A stretch of 64,000 nt of DNA from Hymenolepis diminuta (GCA_900708905.1 CAADRB010000002.1:2493705-2557704), one strand, 5' to 3'; positions 37,482-51,700 are shown, numbered from the stretch's first letter. The notes: generated by a model not told the origin, from the letters alone. Numbers and translations: made by a program.

Positions 37482-40400
37482 ATTCTATTAATCATCCCTC
37501 CCCCTCCACCCCTCCACCACTCAATTTGATATCCTTATAACGTGATAGTGATTTTTCCCATCATCCTTACCTGAATGCATCTACCGCACTCTCTATATGA
37601 GTAAAACTCTGTGCACTTTGTTTTGTAATCTTCTTGCACTCGATTACAAGAAAATCTAGTAAAACCCAGCGCGCTGTATTTGCTTTAATGATTTGTTGTA
37701 AACCCAATGCCGGATGGATGCAGTATATTCCCCTTTCCTCCAGTTTTCAATGCCAGCTTAACACGGTAACTTAATCCCTCCCTCCCCCTCCCCTCCCCTC
37801 ATAATTTTAATTGATATTTGACATTCTTTTATCATTTAGTGAGAACATTCACACTTGTATTACCATTAAAGGGATTTTATTCTTTATAGTTAGTTTTATT
37901 CTTCTGTAATTCGTAGGTAAGTATTTTAAAGGACTTATTATAGAATGTGTAATAGGAACTATTACCCTGGATTTCATTCAATTACATTAATCTATTTGAA
38001 AATACTTTTGAATCGAAAGTAGCAGCACTTTTAAACTAAGCTATTTTAAAATCCTCTCTGACTAACAGTATTTGTTCAATAATCGTTTAATTAATTTAAA
38101 TTTCACTTAAGTAAATATTCATGTACGATGAAGTTGTTACTGTAAACATAAGTGCTAGTTAAATTATAATAATTTTTATTTCATTCAGAATTAATACTGA
38201 ATGCTACAATAAATTGAATTTCGGAATAAATGTTGAAATCTGAAAGCATCTGAGAGGTTACATGATTTCGAACTCGTTTGTAACATTTCAGTACACAGTG
38301 CTAAGACAATAATGCTCAAAAAGAATGAAATTCGACACTCTTCGTTGATAATCTCCAACCCACTTTATCATTAATATAGAAATTGATAAGTTAAAGGATA
38401 AATGTGGATAAACCCGGAGCCAGTAGAATTAGAGACTCGGTAATTATTAAGTCATTGGTAGAATGGAGGATGAATGGTCTCTTGTCAGTCACGTTGTACC
38501 ACCTGACATCATGGGTTATTAAATTCTCATCGATTAATAAGCGTAAATTAGATGAAAATTGATCTCACCGAAAACAGAGAATTATAAGATAAACGAGCGT
38601 TGCTGCAAATATTTCATTAAAGTGATTTGAAGCCAATGAGTTCCTGTCCATATCTACAAATTTGAGACAATTATGAAAAGCCGCAGAATTATTTGACGAG
38701 TGCATTTGGTGGACTGATATTTATTAATTAAATTAATAAACCAAAAAATGCTTAGAACCAAAATGAGTCTACGCAGTGGGAAAGAGTGAAATCTTATATA
38801 CCGGTGAACTGTCTGCAATTGCATTATTACCTAAATTCTTCCCTGTTACTTTTGTCAACTAATTCTATTGAACGTCTCCCTTATCCCATTTCCTGACCCC
38901 TGCAATATTCATTTGATGGTTGATGCTTCACGGAGCCATTCTAATTGTTTATCAGAGAAATATTTGATAGCTTATCATCTTTGAAACTTAGAATATTAAC
39001 GACAGAGAAAGTAGAGATTGTTGGTTGAAGAGCTTTATTTGCAATAAAAATTTGAGCTAGGCCTAGTTCCGCTTCTCTTTAGCCGAATATCAGAGGGACC
39101 TAGTTTAATGCATGTTCAATGCGTTTTTGATAATATAATTTACCTCATGGAGACTTTTACAAAAGCATTTGAAAATGGAGCAAAAGAGAACGGTAAATAA
39201 CGGAATAATTGTGTATAATCTTTAAAGGATCAATATAAATCGCGATGAACCAACAGTGAACTTCCAAAATATTTATTTTGTTATTAAAGATCAAAACACC
39301 AAAATGATGTCTCTCATAAAGATCTGTGATCGGTGACGGCCTTTCTCGATTTTAAATACATTTGTGTGAGAAGCCATGGGAGATTTTTAATAGTTTAATA
39401 TATGTTCATTTAATTTACGGCAGATAGACTTATCTCAGATTAATATTACCGAAGTTCATTATGAAGAAGTTTCTATCAAGAGAGACCAGTTCCATCTAAA
39501 TATTCATATTGTATTTTCGATGCTGCATTGAAGTAAAACATTTTAAATTAATAAATATCTTTTCAGTGATTTATTATTTCGCAAATGATCCCAAAATCTG
39601 CGTCGTTTAGTGAGATTCATATTAAAAGTTAATTTAAATTAAGAAGTGATAAAGTAGCTATAACGCGCCAAAAATACATTTATCTAGACAATTCTAGACC
39701 AGAAACGATTACAAATCAATAAAATGTTTGAATGAATTCATTGTTATTTTGATTTCATGCTTATTATGATATACCTATATTCAATAACTTGGTCCTATTA
39801 TGTAAACAAAGACGAGAAACATTTACGCAATAATGCCATTTTCAAAGCAATCTGCTGACTTCCACTTCTATATTCTTATGAATTAGATTCTTAATTTATT
39901 ATAATCCCAGTTATCAATATTGTACGAATAAACAACTTTGCGATTTTATTTACTTGAAATTAATGACCTTACGACGGAATTTTATTTTTCCTTCTGGTGA
40001 AAAAATGTAGTTATTTTTCGAAATTTATAAGCTCATGTTCTTGTGCGTCGATTATGCATTCACTAAACAAATTTGTACTTTCTAAAAACAAACCATATTG
40101 TATTGAAAATCAGGGACGCATTCAAATAAATTCAGTTAACGTATGATGCCAAAGAAGAGCGAATAGTTCTGTGTGGTTGCGAAAAATATTAGCCCGTATT
40201 TGTGATATGATCATTATTTGATCATTTTATTGATAAAATGGATTTACTATCATATATGACGTTAGTAACTTCACCAATACATTATGTTACACGTTAATAT
40301 TGATAAATGATTAAAAAACACTGTCATGTATTATAAACTAAAAAAATATTCGAAAAATTCGAAATCGCACTGCAAACATTTTGATCAGGTCGACGAACAT

Positions 40401-40917
40401 TTTTGATAAAGGCCATAGCTCATAAACATGCTTGAATAAAAGTTATAATTAAATACTCTTAAACAGTGATTATTTCTCTAACTTTCTTTGATTACTTTTT
40501 CTTTTTCCCTTAATAATTATATCCAATTATAATAATGTCCTCATTTTTCAAACTACAACTCAAGCGTAGTTAAGAAAAAGAAACCAAAGTAAACTTTTAT
40601 TCAAATGTAAAATAAACTGCAAAAATGATGGACTATTGATCATTTAAAATATAATCTGGAAAAAATTGATGTCATACCTCTTCATTTAGGCCTATTTACT
40701 GATAAATGACAGGCGTTCAGTTAGAACTTATTGCACACAATTATGTAGTCTTTATAATATTGGACTTTAAATTTAAAATTTGACAGATAATTATAAGCTG
40801 GAGATATTGCATATTTTGTTTTTGTAAAGCACCGCGCAAATTCTAATGGTAACCTTAACATGCAAAATTAATTTAACGACTTTATTAGGGTTGGCGTTTG
40901 CTTATTAGTGATAAGTG
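37482..40917. other. VGLL4-like 3' UTR and intergenic DNA up to MORN3
   Basis: Begins with a C/T-rich 3' flank (CCCTCCCCCTC runs near 37497 and 37780). Candidate polyadenylation signals on the + strand are ATTAAA at 37865-37870, followed by a T-rich tract, and AATAAA at 38208-38213. The rest, to 40.9 kb, is AT-rich with no recognisable gene. Confidence 0.45.
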
Positions 40918-41761
40918 ATGGCTGTGCGTAAATATATTTTTAGCACAAGCCCTACTGAAGAAAAACTTGCTAAATCTCGCACAAACGGTGCCAGAAAATG
41001 CATATACTCAGTCAATGGTGATAGTTATACGGGTGAATGGAAGGATAACAAAAAACACGGTCGCGGTATTCAAACGTGGAAGAAATCGGGTTTGGTTTAC
41101 GAAGGTTATTGGGAAGATGGGAAACGATGTGGGTCCGGAGTTCTTTATGCCGTTGACAAAAACGATCAACGCAAGAAGATTTATTCCGGGTTGTGGAAGG
41201 ATAATAAGCGGGATGTAATTACTCAACCATTAATTTATGTAATTTTATAGGGTTATGGTGAAAACTGGTATAGGTGTGATGAATTCTACGAAGGAGAGTG
41301 GTCGGAAGATAAGCGAAGCGGATGGGGTCGGCAGTACTACAAAGACGGTTCTATGTACGAAGGGGAATGGCTTCATGATAAACGCTGGGGAAATGGCATG
41401 TTGAGGCTTCGTAATTTCCTCTAGTTCATGTTACCAAATCTCACTAGCTAATGAAAACAGATACGAGGGCGAATGGATAAATGATATGAAAAATGGCAAG
41501 GGGAAATTTATTTTTCATTCAACTAACCAAGTAATGGAGGGAATATGGATAGACGGTATTCCTAAACAAACCGTGATTTCAGATCTCGAACCGAGGCAAA
41601 TGAGAACAGAGTCTAACAACCCTATCCCCATAGTAAGTCTATTTACTTTAGCTCGTTGTCTATTTTAGCTGAAACTAAAATCACCAGATCGCGTTTGGCA
41701 AAAATCAGCTGAGGCGAACTTCCAAATTCTTCGTGAAAAATACCCTGGTTGTTTTAATTGA
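40918..41761 (+). CDS. MORN3: MORN repeat-containing protein 3
   Basis: MORN3 is a small MORN-repeat protein, known in animals from testis and sperm and from ciliated cells. Exons: 40918-41214, 41251-41410, 41448-41632 and 41669-41761 (735 nt, 244 aa, close to the about 240 aa of vertebrate MORN3). At least six MORN units are visible: YTGEWKDNKKHGRGI, YEGYWEDGKRCGSGV, YSGLWKDNKRDGYGE, YEGEWSEDKRSGWGR, YEGEWLHDKRWGNGM and YEGEWINDMKNGKGK, followed by MEGIWIDGIPK. Order and spacing follow MORN3, including the NGDSY start and the MLRL linker. The three introns are only 36, 37 and 36 nt, with GTAATT/GTAAGT donors. It is convergent with LEMD3, 245 nt away. Confidence 0.92.
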
Positions 41762-42006
41762 ACAAACGCACAAAATCCCACATAAATGTAAAATTCCAAT
41801 ATTCAAAGTTTCGAATGATTACAAACACAACTTTGTGATAGGGAGAAGGGAAGGGGAGAATGGGTGGCGAAAGCAGCAGAATTTTGTTGAAAAAGAGACA
41901 TTAAAAGAGTAGCAAGGGGATGTGAACAACCAATAACAGTATAAATCCAATAACACAGAAGGATTAATATTATAAATGCAATCCAGTAGTATTGTAGAAA
42001 TATTAA
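41762..42006. other. Shared 3' intergenic space between MORN3 and LEMD3
   Basis: Only 245 nt separate the two convergent stop codons. No canonical AATAAA on either strand was found here, so the two 3' UTRs may overlap or use variant signals. Confidence 0.6.
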
Positions 42007-45000
42007 TTACAACTCAAGATCCGCGGCATTGAGTGGAACGTAGACATTACTCGCATCCGGAAAACGCAAATGATACTTTGCTGGCCGCAGAAACTTGACA
42101 GTCAGCATATGACCTGTACCAAATCAAAATATGTAATTTAAATAAATATTTAATTTAAATATCAATTATAAGTGGTATGGACAGTACCATCAAAGTAATT
42201 GGCATTGATCGTTTCAAATACCCGACCAGCAACCGCTGGAGAAGCACATTTTATGTAAACTAAACCCTGTGCAAGAAAAAACGTGAAGAGTTTATGATCA
42301 TGCGGGAATTAAAATAATATTCATCCTTCCGGATGAAATTTTACCTGCCCTTCCACACTGTCAAATCCAATGTGTAGGATATCTCCACACCCATCTATAC
42401 GGTGAAGAAGTTCCCGTTTAAGACGCAGTGGATTTATATCTGGAGAACTGAAACAGGGATTAAAGTATGTGATTAGAATGTTCCACCATTCAAACCATCA
42501 TCCTTAGTTCACTAAATGACGTTAACACTTGACTTAATTAGGGGAATGATATCCTAGAACTACTGTCGTGAAAAATACCATCCTGCCACCACTCCTATTA
42601 AGGGAGTTAACCAGTGCGAATTGCCAGTCACATCATGAGATTCACACTGGCTTGGAAGATGTCGGCTACAGAAATTCTCCAACATCTACCTTGAGCGTAG
42701 AGATAGCATAACAGTCTCCTCAATTTAGCAAGCACCATTTATATAATTTTTTATGTAGCCAGTGTAATACCGACTGCCGACTCAGTGATCAAGAAATTGA
42801 GACCACCATAAATATTGCAGCAATTAAAATAGGTAACAGTGAGTCATCAGGTACCAAGAAATACTAGAATGCTTCCACAAAATCATAACTAAGTCTGGCT
42901 TAACCGGACTTTCATAGACAAAGGCGTTAGTCCTCATCTCAAGGGAATTCGAGCAAAAGCGATAAAATGAGAGGCTGCCAAGTATATGTAATGTTCGCAG
43001 AAAAGGTAATGCTTCTATACTACAGGCAAGATTACAGCCCCTCTGATGCAAATATCAACAGGGGATTCCAGCAACTAATTTCTCTCTGCTTTAAGTTTTA
43101 TAAAAGGTAAGGATGGTTGAAACTCCACAAATCATAATGCCATGCTCAACGTTGACATTGTGCTCAATGTGAGTCTCTTTAAAGGATCTTTAGAAAAATC
43201 AACGGTAAGCATAAATATACTTCTTAGTTGAGTGGCAAAGAAGTAAAAATTCCGAACCCTATAGACCAGATGTCTCTACTTTCACTTTAATGAATATCCA
43301 GAAATAAGTTATCGAATACTTACTCAGCCTTGAACATATTCCGAATTTTCAAACATTGTGTAGGAGGTACCTTAAACGGTAGGCGCTGAGAATTATCAGA
43401 AACAGCTAAAATCGAAGAAAAAGACTTATAAAAACCTAATTAATAAATACTGCAGTCATTGAAACGGACGTATAAGGAGGAAAAGGTGCGATACATTTTA
43501 TCATGCCTATCCAAAGAACATTTAAGGCCAAACCAATTCTAACTTAGGTAGTGAATATTTACGATTTTCTACGCCTATTTTTTCCCTTAGCGGACGAACT
43601 AGGCTCCAATGAATGCATACAGAAAAAAGCGGGAAAACTACATGCACATATAATTTATTTATTGTACACAGAGCACAAATGAACTTGAGACATAACAAAA
43701 TTAAAGTTAGTTTGATTAGATTTGATCACATTATAAGGACCCAATTTCGTCCGCATAAGGAGAAAGCAGATTCGTGAATATTCTCTCACTATGAGCAGAA
43801 TAAGGTTCGAGAGATCATTGAGAGAGGAGAGCAAAGAAAATTCAAGGAGAGCAGAGTGAAACTTTTATGAGGAATAAGACGAGTGAGAAGATGAGCAATG
43901 GGGAGGAGGGTAATTGAGACTCTGACCCCAACGCCAATACCAGTTATCAACTGTGGTGGGATGCGGATGGTAGCCACTAAAATCACCTAACAACCTAGGA
44001 TTGGAGAAAGAGGGGTGTAGCGGCAGGGTGGACACAGAGAGAGGCTTACCCGATCCTTGCCATCCTGATCCTGCATGCCATTGCCAGGTCTCCCCAAGAC
44101 CTCGCCAATCGCCCACGGCTATGTTCCTCTCCACTAAATGCACATACTGCTCCACTTCGGACCACAGCTCCTCCAAGCTAAAAAACAAGCACTATTTAGC
44201 TCACAATACTACTTATGAAAATTGAGTTTCTTCAATGGTAATAACTTACTCTGGATTCATTTGCCGAAGGGTGTCTTTGAGCAAAGTTACAGGTACATGT
44301 GGTGACTCAGACCGATTGGCTTGGGAACGCTCCATCTGTTGTTGCAAGATACCTATACAAAACAAGTTGTTGAATAAAATAACTATCAAAACAATCGGAC
44401 ATAAGTTGGGACCGAAGGGGAAATACACACAAGAAACTTCTCTAACGATCTCCTGGACACGCTTAGTGCGACACTTAGCACGATTGAGTTGAGACTGTTT
44501 AGCGCGATAAACCACGTAACAAAAAACCCCTACTGCAGTTAAAATGATAATAAGCCAGAGGAGATTTTGCAGGAAGTGCAAGATAGACGCGAAGAGAAGA
44601 CGAATTCGACATTTGCCAGGGATGTAGGGACGCAGGCTCTCCAACTCGTTTACATCGTGGAAGCTTCTACAATTGCAAATTAGATGATGACAGTGAATAG
44701 AGAACTTGTGAGAAAATAATTTGATTCTACTTACAGTGGAGTCTGGCCATCTATGTCATAGGCTACGACGTCGAGATGTTTTCTGCCCACTGCGGTTATG
44801 AGAATTAGTACATTGTCCCATAAACTGTCCACTTGTGGAACCAATACAGACCCAGAAGACAGAGAAGAAACAACATTTTTAACCAGACGTTTGGCTGTCT
44901 CAACTTCCATTCTAGCGCTTTCTACCGAGTCTCCGCAGATATGTTCACCTGTTAAAAATTAGAAATCCGTAAAAGTAAGAAACGAAATAAGTAGATAAGC

Positions 45001-46122
45001 AAAGCAGACTGACCTGCAAATCGGCTGAGAATATCAAAGAGGGTATGAGCAATCTTTAAAACCGTAGGTAGATTCTGACTACTAACACACTGGTATTCTG
45101 AGACTTCTGTGCCTAAACTGTTTTCCTCAGGATGACAAACAATCTTTTGAATATCTAGGGAAAGGAAAAAAGACAATCATAAAAAGCGTTTTAAACGGGG
45201 CAGTCTAACAAACACTTACCGGCAATCCTGCCAACATTGCTGTGCTTGTCTTTCAGCAGGAGGTAGCTTGAAGTGATAACGATAATCAAAATTATCCCAC
45301 AAAAAAGAATAACATTTGGAACTTGATTTCCAATGGAATGACCGAGAATTCGTGCAGAAAATGATCTATCTACAGTTTCACCATCCATTCTAGGACGAGA
45401 AGGGTAAGGCGGTACTCTGTAAACAATCTCGTCGGTAGTTAGATTACCTTCATCTGACATAACATCTGAATTTATGTTAGAACGCTGTAGCCAACTGGCC
45501 CAAAATGAACGATCACTCGATTGAGATGGGGTGTTCCTATCATCCCGGAAAAGAGATTGACGAGGTGTCGATGAATATGGTCCTCTCTGTTGATATGTTA
45601 AAGATGAGCTTTTAGGTCGATAATGCAAGTCAGATTCTCCCGAAGGTGGAGAGGAATAGAGCTCATCACCATTAACTGTTTTTAAAGGGGATCGAAGTCC
45701 AGGGGTGGGTGTGTGGCCTGGATTTTCTTGTGATTCATTTAAAGAACGATCTCGATAATCTGATACGTAAGTGGACGCCGGTGGTGCAAATCTTGATGGA
45801 TTCACAACTGCAGTTCGACCTATTGAGATCCTGGGCGCTGGACGAACTGGAATTTCTAAAAACCAAACAATGCCATAGAATCCAATATTCCATAAACATT
45901 TAACACATTCAATTGTAAAATACCTTCCATCTTCAAAGCTTCAGTTCTGCCAGCCTGAGAGGGACGAGAAACCGACTTATCCTTGGAACCAGATTTGCCG
46001 TCATTAATTATCCGCTGCAGTTTTCTTTCATACACCTCCCGAGTAGCTGGAGTAATCGGTCCCGGTTCAATACCATTTGCCTTCAGTTCGTTTCTTAACT
46101 CATCATTTGTTAGAGGCCTCAT
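42007..46122 (-). CDS. LEMD3: Inner nuclear membrane protein MAN1 / LEM domain-containing protein 3
   Basis: MAN1 is a two-pass inner nuclear membrane protein that binds BAF and lamins and restrains SMAD signalling. Exons (minus): 46122-45924, 45855-45220, 45154-45014, 44948-44735, 44666-44431, 44352-44250, 44177-44050, 43405-43324, 42447-42345, 42266-42188, 42113-42007; 2028 nt in frame, 675 aa. Residues 1-42 are a LEM domain (LTNDELRNELKANGIEPGPI, TREVYERKL). TM1 is about 247-267 and TM2 about 428-450. After TM2 come the MAN1/Src1 C-terminal winged-helix part and CLKIRNMF, then an RRM-like end (GLVYIKCASP, FDGHMLTVKFLRPAKYHLRFP); the RRM marks LEMD3 rather than LEMD2. Eight introns are 65-78 nt; two are 644 and 876 nt. 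Exon 5's donor is GTGTGT, chosen for phase; that intron is also open in frame. Shorter than human MAN1 (911 aa), mainly at the N-terminus. Confidence 0.93.
42560..42715 (-). repeat. Dispersed repeat, copy 3, within LEMD3 intron 8
   Basis: On the minus strand reads CGCACTGGTTAACTCC, GGAGTGGTGGCAGGAT and TTTTTCAC, a diverged match to copy 1. It sits in one of the two long introns of LEMD3, which may explain that intron's size. Confidence 0.4.
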
Positions 46123-48609
46123 TCGAACAGAAAATTCGAATAATCTGCGCTATATGGGCAAAAACTTAAGAAGATTGAATAGCCCAATCAGAAATAGAGA
46201 AGTTTAATGTAATAAGCAAATTTTTCAAAGCCTATCGCATAGTTTTATATTAATATTTATAATTTATGATGATAATACAATAAAATCATTTTTTTAAACA
46301 TAATATTTGCCAAAGTCAGATAATCATGTTGGCAAGCATATGGAAATTTGTGTTTTCACAAAAATTAATGTTTAGTGTTGGGCATTAACTTGGTTTCAAC
46401 ATCAGTAAGGAATTTTAAGAAACATTCTTCTTCCTGACAGGCTAAAATAACTTTTGCAAAGTGGGAATTTTCAGTCAATTCATGTTGCGTACCAAAGGCA
46501 AAGGTCTTATTTCAAGTTAAATTAGTATAAAAAAAATAACGGAATTGCTCTCGTTGGAATCAGACTGAAAAATTTGCGAGATCGGGAGAATATACAAGAG
46601 CTTGAGTTAACATTTGTTTTCGGAAAAGTCTCCCACCAATATTCTTGGGAATTATTTATCGTTATGCTTAAATTTCAAGAGACAAAAACCAGTTAAAGTG
46701 CAAAATTAAGAGTTCAGTTTACAAATTTTTCCCAGTTATTCAAATAAATAATTTTGTTACTGTTGGCTTTTTGTTTTACATTTTGCATTTTGTCATTGTC
46801 ACAAAATTTCCTTGCCTGTACCGTCAGTAACAAATTTCTGTTTTATTTTATCGGCGCAGTGAATTTAAGCAATAAAGTTAAATTGTTTCTAGAAAATGAG
46901 TTCTCAAGTTAAAGTAAATTGTCGTGCCCGATGAATGAAATCTTATGCCTGCCAAATGTAAAGCTATGAATATCATCTAAAGCTAAAATTATCCTATAAA
47001 ATAAAATTTTAAAGTTTTTCGTTCAAGTAGAGTTGCCAAACTGCTGCCATTCATTTTCAAAGTACATTAAACTGCAATTGAACTGGTTATTTTGTTGGTT
47101 ATGCTATAAGTTAGATAGAAAAACATATGATCTCGTTTAATCAAAAATACTATGCGCATAAATAAATTTTAAAAAGTTATAGCATTTTAAAAAAAATGAA
47201 ATAAAACATTATATGTTTGAATGCATCAATTTTCAGTTTATCAATAGTCCTTATATACTTCCTATTTTAGAAATGGACATGGAAGTATTTATCACATCGC
47301 CTTGTTCAAAAAGTAAATCATTTTTGACACATCCTTTCATTAGAATGATTGACGAAATTACAATTTATTTGATGACTGGTAAATTTTAGATCGAGGGTAA
47401 GTGGACCTTTTTTAATCAAAAAATAATATTCGTTTAAGTGCAGAAACGTATTTCTTGTATAAAATAAAACTTACTACCAGTAAGAATACATTTAGGGGCT
47501 TTTTGACCATTGTGTTTCATTAAATCTGATAAATCACATAACTTTATTAGATTTCATCAGTCCTGATTTTCTATTTTCTAAATATGTCATTAATTCATCC
47601 GGTCATATTCTAATTATTCAATGACGTGCTTCACTCTGTTCTATCCAATTTGCCAAACTGGTATATGCAAGGACGTCACTTACAAACGACCTCATTGCAG
47701 TAACTTCTAATACGAAAAACAGCACAATGTCTTAATATTTCTTGCATGTAATTCTTTTCCTTGATACTTTGTCTAATTTGTATATTTCCACTAAAATTAT
47801 AAGCCGGAACAGTATTGAATTACGGTAATAAATAATAAATATTTCCTTTATCTGAATTCTTTTTTGTTACGTTTTTTCTTGCTTGTACTAGTGTAGTCAT
47901 TAATTTAACACTTAATTATTCGAATTGCAATTTTTTAAAATGGCTTAAATGCGTAACTTTTTTCTTGCCGCGTTCCAGTGCTTTTATTCATTAGGTTGAG
48001 TTTACATTTTGTCATGTCACTATTTAATAAATGACGTGACTCCTTTTCAGGGGTGTGGCTATGCTTCGGTTTCTTTAAATTATCACTTCACCACTACATT
48101 ATCATACATCTCACATTATTCTTTGATTTTTCTATTGCCTTCGAAAGGTAATATGCTCTCCGTTCTCTCCGAAGTTCTCGACTGAATAATTTATGGCAAA
48201 GTTTCGTAAATGTAAAATATTTATATATGTTTTATTTGCGGCCTGGATGCCTTTTATTTCTTCAGTACATTTCACACTAATCTTCAGGTATTGAAACATT
48301 TAGGAATTCATTAATACCTATGATTGTTTGAATATTCCATTCTCGTGTTTTTTCTTTACACCAATTTCTTGGTACTATACCATTTTAGAATCTATTATTG
48401 TGAAAACTTCAATTCCTGTGTCCAACCCAAATTCTAATTTTTTTCATTACCTCCCTGCGTTTGCTTTGTGAAATCAATCAGACACCGTTCAGTATTGACC
48501 CAAAAATTTGCATTGTTATATTTCAGTTGGTTTACTTTCTCCGGAATAATGTAAAATATATTTGATCTTTACAGGAAATAAAATCATATGAGTTAATATG
48601 CCCAGACGG

Positions 48610-48780
48610 TGCAGAAGTTAGCGCCTTCTTTGTGAGGTTCGATAACTGTCGTTGCATACCCAATGAGCGGAGAGGCCGACCACATTTGTCTGACCTATCA
48701 AGATGGTTGCAGAATTCTAGTTCCCTACCATGATTTTCCATAATGCTAGCTCTTTACACAAAATGACCGCTGGAAAATCC
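48610..48780 (+). repeat. Dispersed repeat, copy 4
   Basis: Same orientation as copy 1, with blocks AGCGGAGAGGCCGAC, TCTGACCTATCAAGATGG, GCAGAATTCTAGTTCCCTA and GACCGCTGGAAAA aligning in order. It is followed directly by ten Cs. Confidence 0.55.
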
Positions 48781-51700
48781 CCCCCCCCTCAAATATATTT
48801 CGGAATTATCACGACTTAATGGGTTTTCGATTTGTTCGTTATTTTTACTACAGATCGACTAGTGACTAGTATTTTACATTTTATTATAACGATTTTCATG
48901 ATACTTAAATTGGTCAAGTTTAATGCAATTGAAACTCTGTTCCCCCGGAAATTAGTCTCGTAAATTCCTTTGCGGCCCTGATAATCTTTCTGAGCATTAT
49001 AGTTTGGCTTTTTGATAGTATTTAGCCGGCAAATTTTGGCCTTTCATTAATTCAAATATCTGTAGGATCTCCATTTAAACTTCGTTCTGGTACTATTTGT
49101 ATCGCTCGAATTTCTGTCACCAAATAATCAAATGAAAATTTGTGAAATAAAATGGAAATTTTATTTTTTCAGTGATAAGTTTATTATTATTTTATCTGCT
49201 TGGTAGAAAGGTGTAAGTGTAACTAGAGCACAATATTGCTATCAAGGTAATAAATTTTATCGGTTCTTATATGTTAAAAGTCAGTGTTTAATTAATGAAT
49301 TTGACCATTTGATTTAAAATTTAATTTTGAAAATTTAGAGTATCTATTTGTCATTTATTTCCCTATTTACTTATTTTTCGTCATATACAATTTCTCTTTG
49401 GCATAATTATTTGCCTCCATTAATTTTTTAAACGAGGATTTGAGAATTCTAACACTTTTCCATATTTTCCAACTTCCAAAATCTTACATTTTGGTCTACT
49501 TTTTAATAAATTCAGAATTAAGCTGTTTCTTTTTAAAAATTTCTTTATTTTTTAAATAAAGTGTATATTGCTGTCTCATTTTAATTATAACTCGGTGTTT
49601 TGAAAATGCAATGATGTAGTGTTATCATGTAATGCAAATTTTACAAGATTTTCCAAAATGGCTACTTGTTCAGAACAGTAGCGAGTATCTGCCTGTCTAG
49701 AGTTAGTTGTTTGAAATTAATTCCTAAAACCGTTATAAGTAGATATTGCCCTTAATTTAAAAATTTATAACTATCAGTGATATTCTTGAAATAAACATTA
49801 AACTCACATTTTGCCTTTTCAGAATAATATTAGAGGTCTCCGCTGATGGTTACGCTGCGGTTCCTCAACAAATTTCTCAGATAGATTTTCAAAGTGTTGA
49901 TTTGAAGTAAGCTATTGAAAATATTTTATCTATTTCTTCAGTGTTATTGTATCTATTAAACAAAAGGTCACATCTTCGATACGACTTCAATGTAACATTT
50001 GCTAAGTAAAGGAGAGCATATAAAGAAATTTAGAAATTATGTACCTGAAAGCAAATATTTTTCATAATCCAACTTGCGATTTGCTCCACTTAGTCCGTAC
50101 GGTCTTCATAGTTTCTTTAAGTTGAAGCTCATCTTGGTGACAGTTGCAGATGTTAGTTCTCAAGAGTGAAGATTTGCATTTGTTTGCATTTTTGTAATCC
50201 CGCGTTTGTCTGATAGAGAAATAAGGTCTACAAACGGCTTTGACCAAGTTCTAAATATTAGGTAGTAGCGTCCCTTCTATCTGTGGATTTATAGAGCTGA
50301 ATGGGCATTAAATGCTGCTTGCAGCCAGCGCATTTTGACTCTTAATAGAAAAGATACCAACAGGATGATATGGGTGTGCTAGATTTTCATTTCAATCAAT
50401 TCGACAACTAATTCAATCCTAGCTATTTTTTCTACCTACATATACTGAAAATACTTAGAAGTATTAGAATTCCCACTTCTAATGAACAATTTTTTCCCCA
50501 TTAATATCAAAAATTTATGCCGATTCATTTTCACACAACAGCAAGCAATTTTGAACGAAGTTGGTCATCGCAGATAACAGTCCATTACGCTTAACCTATC
50601 TCCTATTATTTGCCCCTTTCATTCCCTGAAAGTGGGGATGTCTGTCAGGACTTCCCCTTCAGATGCTTTCTCACTCTGCTTTTGTGATTTCTAATATGCC
50701 ACGATTCAAGATAGCAAAAATAAGCGATCAAACCGCTGGCTTCCTACAGGTAGTATTTTGGTAGTCGGTAAATAAAATAGCTGCCATGCGCGTAGATATT
50801 CATCGTTAAATTTCTAATTAGCATTTGTCTTTGGAACTCATCATTTATTTTGAGTTCTAAAATCATTCCTTAATAGGTTAATTTTTTTGTATTTTGTCGC
50901 AAAATACTGATTACAAATAATATATTGGCATTTATAATTTTTTTGAACATTGATTATAACAAACTGAATCTATCTGGTGAGCAAAGCGATCAGTTGATGT
51001 TGGTATTGAGATAAAGACTTCACCGTTGTATTTGCCGAATGGTGAGGAGAGTAAAATATGAGCGAGAATTCGTTCTTGACAAATTGAAGATTTCACTGCA
51101 TATCTTTGTCCTTTTCATATTCAGGATACTTGATAAGTTCGTTTCGGGGATGACAATTAAACTGGCTTTCGTTAACAGAAGTTTGGAACCACACATAATT
51201 TTTTTGTCACATATTTCACAAGCCAGATACACTTTGTTTGATACCAGGGGAAAGCTTTCATCTGGACGTGCTCAAGATAAAGAATGGCTGGTATCACCAT
51301 TTCCACCTCCATAGCGTTTAAACGGATATAAGCTGGAAAATTTTGATTTTCTGGATAGCTGTTAAAAATTTATATTTGAGAAAACTGAAGAAAAATAATT
51401 GCATGCTCTATCAAGTATGCTGTATCTAGGAATTTGAAATGTTTCTCATCATTTAAACGGTAATCTTTCAAATTTGTGGGCATTTCCTCTTATCCGTCTT
51501 TTGAGCTCCAGTTATTTCCTAAATGTCTTCTTTCATTCAACAGTCATTATGGATTTTTATTAATGTTATTTTGTAAGTAGATTCTCTAAAACTCAATACC
51601 ACACTTGTATGTACCAAATAGAAGTGTTCAGTTTCTATTCCGACTTTGGAATTTTTGCTATTTAAGGTATCGATTGTTAAGGTGATGTGGGATGGAATTT

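Noticed and set aside
44353..44430. Treating LEMD3 exons 5 and 6 as one exon, since the frame stays open
   Set aside because: The 26 extra residues are hydrophobic and have no counterpart in MAN1; removing them with the GTGTGT donor and TATAG acceptor restores the family alignment. The choice is not certain.
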